Of a stretch of 25,736 nucleotides of DNA, positions 9,500 to 17,891 are shown in pieces (the stretch's first letter is position 1; each line of letters starts with the position of its first letter). The stretch lies in the NCBI GenBank assembly GCA_002104905.1, contig MCFE01000926.1, forward strand, positions 1 through 25,736, in the 5' to 3' direction. Both the position numbers and the translations under genes were made by a program. The notes under the pieces were generated by a model. That model searched no databases and was not told the DNA's origin. It saw only the letters and a program-made list of their open reading frames with translations. Origin of the DNA: Basidiobolus meristosporus CBS 931.73 (lineage: Eukaryota > Basidiobolomycota > Basidiobolomycetes > Basidiobolales > Basidiobolaceae).

Positions 9500-9710
9500 A
9501 GACTTGTTCCATCATTCCAGCTGATCATAGTGCCCAATAGTGCCATAGCAAGCCAGATGGTGCCTGATCATGCCACAGAGTGCCAGATTGTGCCATACAA
9601 TGCCAATTTGGGATCAAAATCAACATGCATATGACCCTAAGATATCAAATTAATAACAAAATATTCAGCACTTTCTGGCAAAATGATCAATGGCACAATG
9701 GAACAAGTCT
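9500..9710. mobile_element. 211-bp Harbinger-derived MITE with AAT target-site duplication
   Basis: The ends AGACTTGTTCCAT and its inverse are the same terminal repeats as the young Harbinger element. It is flanked by AAT on both sides (9497-9499 and 9711-9713). The uninterrupted site with a single AAT is visible in the intact transposase at 25404-25406, which proves insertion and fixes the ends. It encodes nothing. Its left half carries TGCC (once AGCC) at exactly 10-bp steps from 9531 to 9601. Confidence 0.92.
9531..9604 (+). repeat. Eight 10-bp phased TGCC repeats in the MITE
   Basis: TGCC starts at 9531, 9541, 9561, 9571, 9581, 9591 and 9601, and AGCC at 9551. The six bases between are variable but often begin with A. 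A 10-bp step places every copy on nearly the same face of the DNA helix. The same phasing is seen near the right end of the young element and in the foldback arms. Confidence 0.85.
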
Positions 9711-9962
9711 AATAGGTAAAATAATTAAGACATGTATTAATGCACAGTATACTTGTACAAGAAGACATCCACTGAGAGAAGTGTGTCTGGGGCATTATGA
9801 TGAGTAAATAAAGCACAAGAAGCACTGTTCTGAGCAATATAAGTAATATTGAGTCAAATTTCCAGTAACTGTATCCAACCACTGGCAAATGGTACAAATT
9901 AGAGTGCCAGATCAATCTGGGTCAACAAGCAGGCTGGCACTGTCCAGCCAAACAAGTCTCTT

Positions 9963-10743
9963 ATGTAGACAGTGAAGCAATTGCTGCAGGTCATCAGAAG
10001 GCAAACAGATAAGATCTGACCTTGTTGTCAAGTTTGAGAATAAAGTTGAAGGAAAATCAAGCTATTTTCTTGGAACAGAAGTCACATTTAACATACCTAT
10101 GCAGGTAATTGAGATGAGTCAGCCTAAGTACATCAGGGACATTCCTGGATGCTTCAAAAAAAATTGCAAGCCTGAAGCAACCCCCATGAACAGTAACCTG
10201 AAATTGAGTAAATCTCAACCAGTTTTAGGTTAAAACAACTCAGATATAGACCAAAGGTATTCCTGTTAATCAATGATTGATAGCCTGCCAGGCTTGATGG
10301 TGTCAACGCATCCAGATATTGCAGTTGCAGCTGGAATAGTCTGTTGATTTGAGTAGATTTACGAATCTGTTCAAATTGCAGCAGTGAAGTAAATCTTTAA
10401 ATTTCTGCAAGGTACCATCAATATGGTTCTGGAATACTCTGGAGCCACTAATAGGCATAAATTTGGTGGCTATAGTGATTTATATTGGAGTAGAGATCTG
10501 TTTGAGAGATACCCTACCACCTGGTATGTGTTTCTTTATGCTGGTGCAACTATCACTTGGAATTACAAGAAACAACCAACTGTGGCACTATCTACAACTG
10601 ATGCTAAATATATGGCTGCTTGCCAAGCAACTAAGGAGGCTGTATGGTACAGATATTATTCACAAACTTAGGCTTTAATCAGATGAGCCAACATGTATTT
10701 ACAAAGATAATCAAAGTTGCATTTCATTAGCTAGGAATCCTAC
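9963..10743 (+). pseudogene. Copia reverse transcriptase C-terminal part and RNase H fragment
   Basis: Starts with YVDSEAIAAGHQKANR, a decayed form of the YVDD block of Copia reverse transcriptase. It continues with KVEGKSSYFLGTEVTFN, IEMSQPKYIRDI and CKPEATPMNSNLKLSKS, then HPDIAVAAG. The RNase H domain is open at 10423-10671 with GGYSDLYWSRD, STTDAKYMAACQATKEAVW and, past a stop, YKDNQSCISLARNPT. Several stops and at least one frameshift break it. Acidic residues of RNase H are altered (STTDAKY where STxEAEY is usual). It is cut on the right by the Ty3/gypsy LTR at 10744 and joined on the left to a Harbinger relic. Confidence 0.85.
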
Positions 10744-11112
10744 TGTTATGATCTGCTACTTGAATGTATAAGTTAGAACAGTTTTTAGTCAATTCAACTA
10801 GTTGTATGTTTAGCCTATTGGTATGTCAGTATTATCTATCAAATTAGTAGCATTAGTCAGCAAATGAATCAGCAGATCCTTATCAGTTAGAAATAGATAT
10901 ATTAAGTAGGATCTTGTTAAGTTATGATGATGCAATCAAATGAGTCTTCAGCTACTGCCTACATTAGAAAATATAACTAGTCAGCAATTAATCTGGCAAA
11001 ATGTATATAAGGAGCTGCTGGAACCTCAATAAAGATAAGTTCAGGTTTTAGTGAATACAATACTATCTATACTCCCTATTCCTCTACAACTCTTATACCA
11101 AGATTTGTAACA
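10744..11112 (+). repeat. 5' LTR of Ty3/gypsy element
   Basis: Begins TGTTATGATCTGCT and ends TTTGTAACA, with the TG...CA rule satisfied. It contains a TATA box, TATATAA (11004-11010), and AATAAA (11028-11033), in the order expected for U3 and R. Aligns end to end with 15083-15451 at equal length. Confidence 0.92.
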
Positions 11113-11130
11113 TTGGTAGCAGCAATAACC
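11113..11130 (+). promoter_or_regulatory. Primer-binding site of Ty3/gypsy element
   Basis: TGGTAGCAGCAATAACC follows the LTR after one base. TGGTAGC could pair with a tRNA 3' end of GCTACCA. This placement defines the 5' LTR boundary. The primer tRNA is not identified. Confidence 0.6.
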
Positions 11131-12115
11131 AGAAACATCCCTCCTGAAGAAAGAAGAAGCCTCCCTAAAGATGTTCAAAAATCCAGAATGGAAGAATGCT
11201 ATGCAACAAATCCTGGCCCAGCAGCAACAATTACTCCAGATCCTAAGCCAGCAGCAACAAGGAATGAATACCATGGCCCAAAGCCAGCAAAACCTTGTCA
11301 AGAGCAACTTTAGTGTGAAGGTCAACTGGTACAACAGTAGAGTCAACAAAAACCTGTAAACTTGGCTCTTCCAGATTGAAGAAGCTATCAAGGCTAAAGG
11401 ATTGCTCCAGAAAGTAAGTTACATTATGCAGCCTCTTACCTTACATGTGCAGCTTTACAGTGGTACCACAACAAGATCAGGTCAGCCACCATGATGGGAT
11501 GCTTTACAATCTCTACCTGTGATGGGTTTGTGATGGAAATTCAGGATGCCTTTGAGCACCCATGCCAACAGACACTACAAGAAGAAAGTTGAAGACACTC
11601 AGACAGAAAGGAATGGTCCAAGGGTTCATATATGAGTATAGATGTCTACATGGGTAAATTGAAAGAATGGACTCTCTGGATCAAGTTGAATACTTTATTG
11701 ATGGGTTGAAAGAAAGAACTTGTGAGGAATGGAATTATCAAAGATCATAGACTATTGAAGAAACCACCAAGATTGCCATTGACTATGACTGAGCAATGTT
11801 TGGAGTTGGGAAGCCCACAATGACTAATCAGAGAGGCTACAATCACTATGAAAGAAGACAATTAGAAGCAGTGCCAATGGAAATAGATGCTATGCAGAAG
11901 AATTCTACCTCAAAAGAATGTAAGAAGAAAGGACTTTGCTTCAATTGCCACCAGCAAGGATATATTGCAAAGTACTGCCCTCAGAGAAGATATGGACACC
12001 AGCCATCAAGAGCCTTTAACCATATTGAGGCCCTGGAACATAGTAACATGGAGGATACACTTGAAGATGACTCAGAACTCACCTTCAATATGACAGAAGA
12101 ATACATACGCCAGAT
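11131..12115 (+). pseudogene. Ty3/gypsy gag with degenerate zinc knuckle
   Basis: Gag is broken into several frames. The glutamine-rich segment AMQQILAQQQQLLQILSQQQ (about 11185-11245) and WLFQIEEAIKAKG (about 11360-11400) are followed by decayed capsid sequence with many stops. From 11796 an open frame gives a basic region and the nucleocapsid knuckle CFNCHQQGYIAKYC (residues 48-61). The histidine of CX2CX4HX4C is replaced by tyrosine (residue 56), so zinc binding is probably lost. The histidine codons CAT/CAC differ from TAT/TAC by one transition. Confidence 0.75.
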
Positions 12116-12580
12116 GACCTCAAACTCAGGAAAGCTATTATATTTGAATGGAGTAATCAATGGAGTACCTGCCATGATCATGATTGACCCAGAAGAATCA
12201 CATGAGTACATGTAAGAGCAATTTGCTTTGAAAGCTGGAGTCAACTCAGAACCCAGCAAATCAACTTCAGTCTCAACAACTGATGGGAACTCTCAAATAA
12301 CTAACCATATTACTCAGCCAGCAAGGGTGAAGATCAATGACTATGAAGAAGACTACAGGCCTATATATTTGGGAACTGCAGGTTTGACCTTGTACTTGGG
12401 AAAACCTGGCTATTTTGTTGTAATCCATCAACCAACTGGAGAGCTCATGCTACTCAGATCTACAAGGACACCAAGACCAATGAGCTATTACCTGCCAGAC
12501 TGGATTCTAACTTGGTCAATTCCAGTGTGCGTAAAACAAGTGAACTTAGCAAGACACAGTTCTGTAGAGTACTAAGAAAA
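12116..12580 (+). pseudogene. Ty3/gypsy aspartic protease, degenerate
   Basis: LNGVINGVPAMIMIDPEESH (about 12140-12210) corresponds to the protease start, where ...ALIDSGASH is usual. The catalytic DSG has become DPE, so the enzyme is dead. Past the stop at 12213-12215 the open frame 12228-12575 includes LTLYLGKPGYFVVIHQPTGE, which fits the protease C-terminal block (usually ..LGMPWL...P.I). The rest of this frame has drifted from the family. Confidence 0.6.
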
Positions 12581-12689
12581 GACTCTTGGATGCTCCTCAT
12601 GGCAGTATTACAGGAGAATTCCTCTACTCCAGTACCCCAGAAGGTCCAGACTCCTTTGAAGGAATAGTCAAACATATTTCTAGATGAAC

Positions 12690-13133
12690 TTGTAAGCCTA
12701 CCACCCTTCAGAGATGTGGATCATGCCACTGAAACAGGAGATAGCCCTCCAGTGAGTAAACATCTCACAGAATGAGTCCATTAGAGTTGGAAGAGATGAA
12801 GAGACAAATAGATTAGTTACTGGAGCAAGGATACATCAGACCCAGCAAGTCACCTTTGGGAGCACCATAACTTTTGTGAAGTACTTAGCCATGAGTTTTG
12901 GCCTCACCAATGCCACTGTAAAATTCATGACCCTGATGCAGACTGTCTTCCAGGAGTCCTTAGACAGGTTTGTGACAATCTACATAAATGATGTATTGAT
13001 ATACAACAAGACAGGAGTGGATCACTTGTTGCACATTGAAAAGGTCTTGAAGAAGCTAAGAGAGCACAAGCTTTATGGCAAGCTACCCAAGTGTGAATTC
13101 TTCAAGGAACACATTAAATATTGGGACACATAG
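12690..13133 (+). pseudogene. Ty3/gypsy reverse transcriptase with internal deletion
   Basis: The N-terminal part (LPPFRDVDHATETGDSPP, then a TSDPASHLWE-type reading of the pS.SP.GAP block) is in broken frames up to about 12868. It jumps directly to KYLAMSFGLTNATVKFM (12876 on). About 70 residues normally lie between these blocks, including the DLRSGYHQ region with the first catalytic aspartate, and they are missing. The second catalytic block YIDD reads YINDVLIYN, with Asp to Asn at a metal-binding position. The frame ends at 13131-13133 within HIKYWDT, just where the RNase H linker begins. Confidence 0.8.
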
Positions 13134-13770
13134 TGACTAGCACAGGAGCAACCTTAGACCCTAAGAAGTTTGAAGTTACCAAGAATCTGAAGCAGCCCCA
13201 TAGCAAATCAGAGCTCATATCATTCCTTGGAATGTTTCCTATTATCAGAAACTTGTCAAGTCCTTTGCTAGTATTGCAGCCCCTTTAACTGATATCCTCA
13301 AGAAAGACAATACCTTCAAGTGGGACATAGCTTGTAAGATTACCTTTCAGATGCTCAAGAATGAACTTGCTAAGCTGCCAGGCTTGAGAATACCGGATTT
13401 CAGAAAGGAGTTTACTCTGTGCACAGATGCTTCAGATTATGCAATTGGTGGAGTGTTGAGCCAACAACTCAAGCGAAAGGGCTACCCTGTTGCCTTTGGG
13501 TCCAAGAAACTGAACTCAGCTGAACAGAACTATCCAGTTCATGAGAAGGAGATGCTTGCTATAATACACTGTTTGAAGACAAGGGGATGCTATATTGAAG
13601 GAGACAAATGTACTGTGAGGACCAATCATGCCTCCCTCAAGTATATATTTACTCAGAGGGTACTCTCTAGAAGAATGAAAAGATGGAGTGAATACATTCA
13701 GCAATTTGATTTGAAGATTGTCTACTGCCCTACAAAAACAACACAGTTGCTGACGTCTTTTTACAATTAG
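13134..13770 (+). pseudogene. Ty3/gypsy RNase H domain
   Basis: Linker sequence up to 13350 is decayed (KDNTFKWD-type pieces). The open frame 13351-13770 (139 residues) has FTLCTDASDYAIGGVLSQ, the start of the RNase H fold with the first Asp, and YPVHEKEMLAIIHCLKTRGCY with the conserved glutamate. CTVRTNHASLKYIF carries TNHASL, where TDH..L is usual, so the aspartate is replaced. RMKRWSEYIQQFDLKIVYCP is the normal tail. It ends in a frameshift at the PTKTTQ region (normally GK.N..AD.LSR). Confidence 0.85.
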
Positions 13771-13790
13771 GACAAGTTGCACAACTCAAC

Positions 13791-15074
13791 TTGGTGCATG
13801 AATCAGATTGGCCTAGCCTATTACCAAAGTACTTGGAGGACCAAGCCATTCCTAATGAGGTGGCTGAAGATATCAAAAAGATAATCCATGATAAAGCCAG
13901 CAAATTTGTAGTACAGGATAAAACACTCTACCAAATTGTTGATGGAAGCCCTATTACCTGTTGCCCTTATGTTGCTTGCCTGGATTTAATTCATACGCTA
14001 CACAATGGTTATGGAAATCTTGGAATTAAAGGAATCTATAGCCTTGTGAAAGCCAGAGCATGGTGGCCCAATATGTAACATGACATTGAGAAGCTAGTGA
14101 AAACATGCCCAAATTGCCAAATCAACCAAGGCCAACCACAGAGAATTGCTGAACTCTTTCCCTTGGAACCTGTAAAACCATTCAAAAGATGGAGAATTGA
14201 CTTTATTGGAAGACTGCCAACTACCAGGAAGTGCAACTGTTGGATCCTAGTAGCAACTGACCATACCACCAAATGGCCAATGGCTAAATCTGTACCTACA
14301 GCCAGTAAACCGGAAGTTGCAAGTTTTATCTACCATCAGATCCTTATGAAGTTTGGTTGGCCTGTAGAGATTCTATCTGATAGAGATGCAAACTTTATGG
14401 CAAAGACATTGCAAGCTTACCTGGAAATGTAGCAGATCAAACACTTGAAAACCTTGGCATATCATCCCAGAACTAATGGGGTCACTGAACAGTTTTATGG
14501 ATTATATGGAAAAATGCTGACTAAGTATAGAAATGAAGTTGTCAGTAGATGGGATGAGTATATAGACCAAGCACTCTTTGCATGCAGAGTAAGAGTACAC
14601 AACACCACCCAACAATTGCCATTTTACTTAGCATATGGATGTGGACCAAGGATTCCAGGAGATCTCACACAACCAAAGCTTACCAACACCTTAGAAGATG
14701 AACTCAGTCAGCCAAGTGGACACCAGCAACTAGAACAAAGACGTCAAGAGGCACAGACCAAAGTACCTCAAAGTGGAGAAAAGATGAAGCAAAGATTTGA
14801 TAAGACTATAGCACCAGAAGCATTGACAGCTGGGAACTTTGTATTGCTCAGAAACAACACTTGGAAGAAGTATGAGCCCCAATGGAGAGAACCATGCAAG
14901 ATCATCAGAGAATATCCATTTGCAACTTACCAAGTAGTGGACCAACAAAGCAATATCTGGGAAGACTTAGTGCATAGGGACAGACTCAAGCTTACAAGAC
15001 TTGCTGCTAATACCAAACCAGCAAGATATTGGTATCACAAGAAAAGAGATTCAGGAGAACCCTCTCAACTTTGA
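13791..15074 (+). pseudogene. Ty3/gypsy integrase with two in-frame stops
   Basis: One frame throughout, broken only by TAA at 14076-14078 and TAG at 14430-14432. The HHCC zinc domain keeps CPNCQ (about 14106), but a GHLG-type His has become Asn (GNLGIKG). The core has the first Asp in RWRIDFIGRLP, the second in ILSDRDANF and the glutamate in HPRTNGVTEQF, so the DDE triad is retained. The C-terminal GPY/F-like module reads KYEPQWREPCKIIREYPFAT, then LVHRDRLKL. No chromodomain is visible before the polypurine tract. Confidence 0.9.
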
Positions 15075-15082
15075 TAGGGGAA
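15069..15082 (+). promoter_or_regulatory. Polypurine tract of Ty3/gypsy element
   Basis: AGGGGAA (15076-15082) lies directly before the 3' LTR, where plus-strand DNA synthesis would be primed. Confidence 0.65.
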
Positions 15083-15451
15083 TGTTATCATCTGCTGCTT
15101 GAATGTTTAAGTAAGATCAGTTTTTAGTCAAATCAATTAGTTGTATGTTTAGCTTATCAGTATATCAGTATTGTCTATCAAATCAGTAGCATTAGCCAGC
15201 AAATGAATCAGCAGATCCTTATCAGACAGAAACACATATATTGAGTAGGCTCTTATTAGGTGATGATGATGCAATTATATAAGTCATCAGCCACAGCCTA
15301 TGTTAGGAGGTACACTTAGGCAGCAATTGATCTGGCAAACTGTGTATAAGGAGCTGCTGGAACCTCAATCCAGATCAGCTCAAGTTTTAGCAAATACAAT
15401 ACTAGCTAAACTCCCTACTCCTCTATAAATCTTAAACCAAGACTTGCAACA
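15083..15451 (+). repeat. 3' LTR of Ty3/gypsy element
   Basis: Begins TGTTATCATCTGCTGCTT and ends GACTTGCAACA. It is 369 bp, as is the 5' LTR. The TATA region has drifted to TGTATAAGG and the AATAAA to AATCCAG, fitting old age. Confidence 0.92.
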
Positions 15452-16760
15452 CAGCAAGTAACTAATTTTTATTAGGAAAACTCTAACAAGGTATGCCAGA
15501 TTTCTCTTGGTCACAAGCCAATTTCTACACCATTCAATACAGAATTCACACAAACAAAAGCTAGAATGCACTTATAAGGGGGACAAGAATCCAGCAGGGA
15601 GAAGGAATATATTAGACTTGTTCCGTTGGATAGTGCCACATTGAGCCATGAGCGTCAGATGATGCCATAGTGTGCCAGAGAGGTCAAGTGAGCCTAAACT
15701 ACGCCACAGAGTATGAAACATAGCTCTGCATCTTCATGCACAGCAGACCCTGTGTTTCTCTCATTGCGCAGGAGAAAATCCATTTTTTGATGTTTTTGTG
15801 GATCAATATAGGTCAAGATGTGTAAGATTACAGGTGAACTGAAGACATGCATCTGGTACTCAATACCCATGGCACTCTATATCTGGCTCCTGTCGCTTAT
15901 AACATGTCACAAAAATGCACACTACTATCTTGGTACACTGGTACTATCTGGCATATTAGTGATTTGTATAGGTCTTACTTCAGGGCTTATAATTAAATAT
16001 AGTGCCAGATAGAACCAGTGGACCAAGACAGTGCTGTGCATTTTGGTGACATGTTACAAGGTGCAGGAGCTAGATTTAGAGTGCCATGGGTGTTGAGTAC
16101 CAGATGCATGTCTTCAGTTCTCCTGTGCTCCTACACATCCTGCACAACATGATCTAAAAAAAAGGTCAAAAAATGGATTTTCTCTAGCACAATAGGTAAA
16201 ACACAGGAGCTGCTTTACATAAAGATGCAGAGCTATGTTTCACACTCTGTGGCCAAATATAGGTTCACTTGGCCTCCCTGGCACACTATGGCATCATTTG
16301 GCACTCATGGTTCAATGTGGCACTATCCAATGGAACAAGTCTGTGGGATAAACACCAAAAAGTACTTTGCGGACATTCAAGGGGTATTCATGGCAGAAGT
16401 GGTGACAACCAAGCATATGTTTGTAAGTTGTATATATAACCTGCTGAACAAGGTATATGGCAACTTTGCAAGCATCATGCTAAAAAGCCATACAGCCAAA
16501 GTGATAGAAGTGTGTCAATTGCAGCAGGTGTGCATGCTTGTAAAGGTTAGTAGGCAGGAGGCCATAGTATTTTTTAAATCAAGCTCTATATGGAATACCT
16601 AAGGGGGTGGTGGGTAGGCAAATAAAGCGGAGTGATTCTACAGTGGAATACATGAGTTGCGCAAGGGAAGGTAGAAAAAGGAAATACCATTTGGTAAATT
16701 GGTATGGTAGCAATATACAGAGCTAGCTGTAGGCTGTCATATTGCTGTGATAATGTCATG
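15452..16760 (+). pseudogene. Tnp2-like transposase tail, split by a foldback element
   Basis: Starts inside the conserved tail (TTTTTATTAGGAAAACTCTA, then the SQANFYTIQY and HTNKS region) and stops at 15613. It resumes after the foldback at 16343 with NTKKYFADIQGVFMAEVVTT, VIEVCQLQQVCMLVKVS and QEAIVFF. It matches relic A (2050-2677), relic B (7066-7440) and 21580-21770. The segment ends around TGCTGTGATAATG (about 16740-16753), as in relic A. The plus-strand open stretch 16225-16602 that starts inside the foldback is a chance fusion. Confidence 0.7.
15614..16342. mobile_element. 729-bp foldback (giant hairpin) element of the Harbinger family
   Basis: Both ends are AGACTTGTTCC inverted. The two arms, about 340 bp each (15614-15952 and 16004-16342), are inverted copies of each other almost to the centre, leaving a loop of about 50 bp (15953-16003). 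The first 28 bases of the left arm (15614-15641) are identical to the inverse of the right end of the young Harbinger element (25656-25683), so the hairpin looks like two right ends joined. It is inserted in a Tnp2-like tail; the unoccupied site is seen at about 2490-2503 and 21740-21755. Left flank is ATT, right flank GTG. Short open frames inside it have no meaning as genes. Confidence 0.9.
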
Positions 16761-17110
16761 CATTCACAGTCCATCAGGTTTTGTAACTTTACTTGTCAGT
16801 AAAGTTAGAAAAATGCATTGTGATACCCTCTTTAGATTGTTAAAAGGGTCATTAATTCCAAGTTGCTGGTTTTATGATGTCAGGATCATATAATGGGTTG
16901 CTCATAATGCCAGCAGCTGGGAGTTATTGACTATCTACATGATCTCATGAGAGGATTGTGATGGCATTTTGCTGAATTCACTGCCAAATGAAGTAAAAAC
17001 TTAATGATGCTTTAGCAGCCACTTAACAAGACTTGTACAACATTCTGCCAGTCAAAATGCCTTCTATAAGTATTTGAGCAAGCCTAACCAGCTGATACAG
17101 AATCACCCAG
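16760..17110. repeat. Rearranged Copia LTR pieces, partly head-to-head
   Basis: From about 16850 a piece in plus orientation (GGTCATTAATTCCAAG) matches the LTR 3' end at 21971. From about 16915 the same region recurs inverted (GCCAGCAGCTGGGAGTTATT, CTATCTACATGATC) and continues to about 17100 as an LTR in minus orientation, matching plus-strand 1833-2040. The centre is therefore palindromic. The gag fragment downstream is in plus orientation, opposite to this LTR. The first 90 bp (16760-16850) I cannot assign. Confidence 0.5.
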
Positions 17111-17575
17111 TTGGTTGATAAGATGGAAGTTTTGGGCACACTACCTATCAATGAGGATGTGATAGCTCACATCCTGAACAGCCTGAGAGGCAAGTCTCAG
17201 GGCCTCTCATCAGCTCTAGAGCTCAGAGCTGAAGACTTAAATTACATATACAAATGGCTCCTGGCTAAAGCATTAAGAAATTCAAGCACCAAAAAGAAGG
17301 AAGGTATTGTGTTAATAACAAGTAAAAGCCAACAAAGAAGGTACACAAGACACCTTATTGTTAATGGCAGCCTTTTTTGCAACCACTGCCAAAGGAAAGG
17401 ACACACATCCAACAAGTGCCTCAAGAAGAGATTTAGCTGGCAAAAAAAACCAAATTATGGAGGTGCTGCAACAATTGAAGCTAGACTACTCAAATATGCA
17501 CTAAATATGCAACAAATAAGAATACCCAGATGTTGTTTATTGACTCTGGAGCATCTGAACACTCTATGAAAATTC
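17111..17575 (+). pseudogene. Copia gag fragment with zinc knuckle and start of protease
   Basis: The open frame to 17569 gives LPINEDVIAHILNSLRGKSQ, YIYKWLLAKALR and the knuckle CNHCQRKGHTSNKC, an intact CX2CX4HX4C. The protease active site follows in another frame: LFIDSGASEH at about 17530-17560, so a frameshift separates them. The N-terminal third of gag is missing. It is homologous to the minus-strand gag at 871-1233. On the right it abuts the terminal segment of a Tnp2-like composite at about 17570. Confidence 0.85.
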
Positions 17576-17840
17576 TTCTGATGATTGCATCAATAGGTCA
17601 TCATAAGTTCTAGGTCCTGTAACTAAAAGGTATTGATTTAATCAGGATACCATGCAAGGACCAACAACAAAGAATTGCACCTGAAATATCATAAATAACC
17701 CAGGCAAGGTGTTTCATCACAATAACACACAACTGCCATATGACTGGTGCTCTGCCAGTTTTCTCTATTTCTGATCCTGGACACCCTATCACCTCCAATG
17801 TTTATGAGCATTGAATGGCTTTTGCCTCTTTTTGATACTC
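17576..17840 (+). other. Terminal segment of the second Tnp2-like composite
   Basis: Aligns with the minus strand of 6637-6885, including the peptide GALPVFSISDPGHPITS (about 17740-17790). It is decayed, with several stops. As in copy 1 it lies tail-to-tail with the accessory gene. The Copia gag fragment separates it from the transposase tail that ends near 16753. Confidence 0.5.
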
Positions 17841-17891
17841 CCTACTTCCTGACTCAATCATTTCTCTTATTTTGCATGCATAGAAATTGAT

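Larger units (their letters stand above)
8709..9805 (+). pseudogene. PIF/Harbinger transposase pseudogene (DDE superfamily, Tnp_4 type)
   Basis: Aligns with the intact gene at 24616-25500 from start to stop. The start codon position reads TTG. An early TAG (about 8798) replaces a lysine codon. The first aspartate motif (LDTFPARINRP) is still visible, but the second-aspartate block (GSRHDKALW in the young copy) has become GSRYTK, so it is catalytically dead. A 211-bp MITE sits in the last third (9500-9710). Without the MITE and its duplication the gene is about 883 bp against 885 bp in the intact copy. As in the intact gene, AATAAA overlaps the stop codon. Confidence 0.85.
8602..9959 (+). mobile_element. 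Decayed, internally deleted PIF/Harbinger copy
   Basis: An old relative of the young element at 22257-25683. The right end, AACAAGTCT at 9951-9959, and the left end, GGACTATTTGGTATCATTC from 8602, are decayed forms of AGACTTGTTCC. It keeps the transposase gene, but only about 107 bp separate the left end from the gene, against about 2.36 kb in the young copy, so the whole divergent accessory gene is gone. Flanking trinucleotides are ATT (left) and CTT (right), at best a decayed duplication. The left flank is Tnp2-like and the right flank is Copia, so a later rearrangement is likely. Confidence 0.75.
10744..15451 (+). mobile_element. Ty3/gypsy LTR retrotransposon, full structure, coding region decayed
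   Basis: Two 369-bp LTRs (10744-11112 and 15083-15451) flank a primer-binding site, gag, protease, reverse transcriptase, RNase H, integrase and a polypurine tract, in Ty3/gypsy order. The integrase follows RNase H, unlike Copia. The LTRs differ at several tens of positions by eye (roughly 12-15%), so insertion is old. The flanking five bases, CCTAC and CAGCA, do not match. The left flank is Copia and the right flank Tnp2-like, which suggests recombination between elements or a later rearrangement. Confidence 0.92.

Noticed and set aside
9531-9604. Possible CRISPR-like or microsatellite array
   Set aside because: The shared part is only 4 bp with 6 variable bases, inside a MITE with defined ends and a target duplication.
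15818-16012. 64-residue open frame with a hydrophobic stretch (membrane-like)
   Set aside because: It lies inside the foldback element and crosses the loop; the opposite arm repeats the same DNA inverted. No start context or family similarity.
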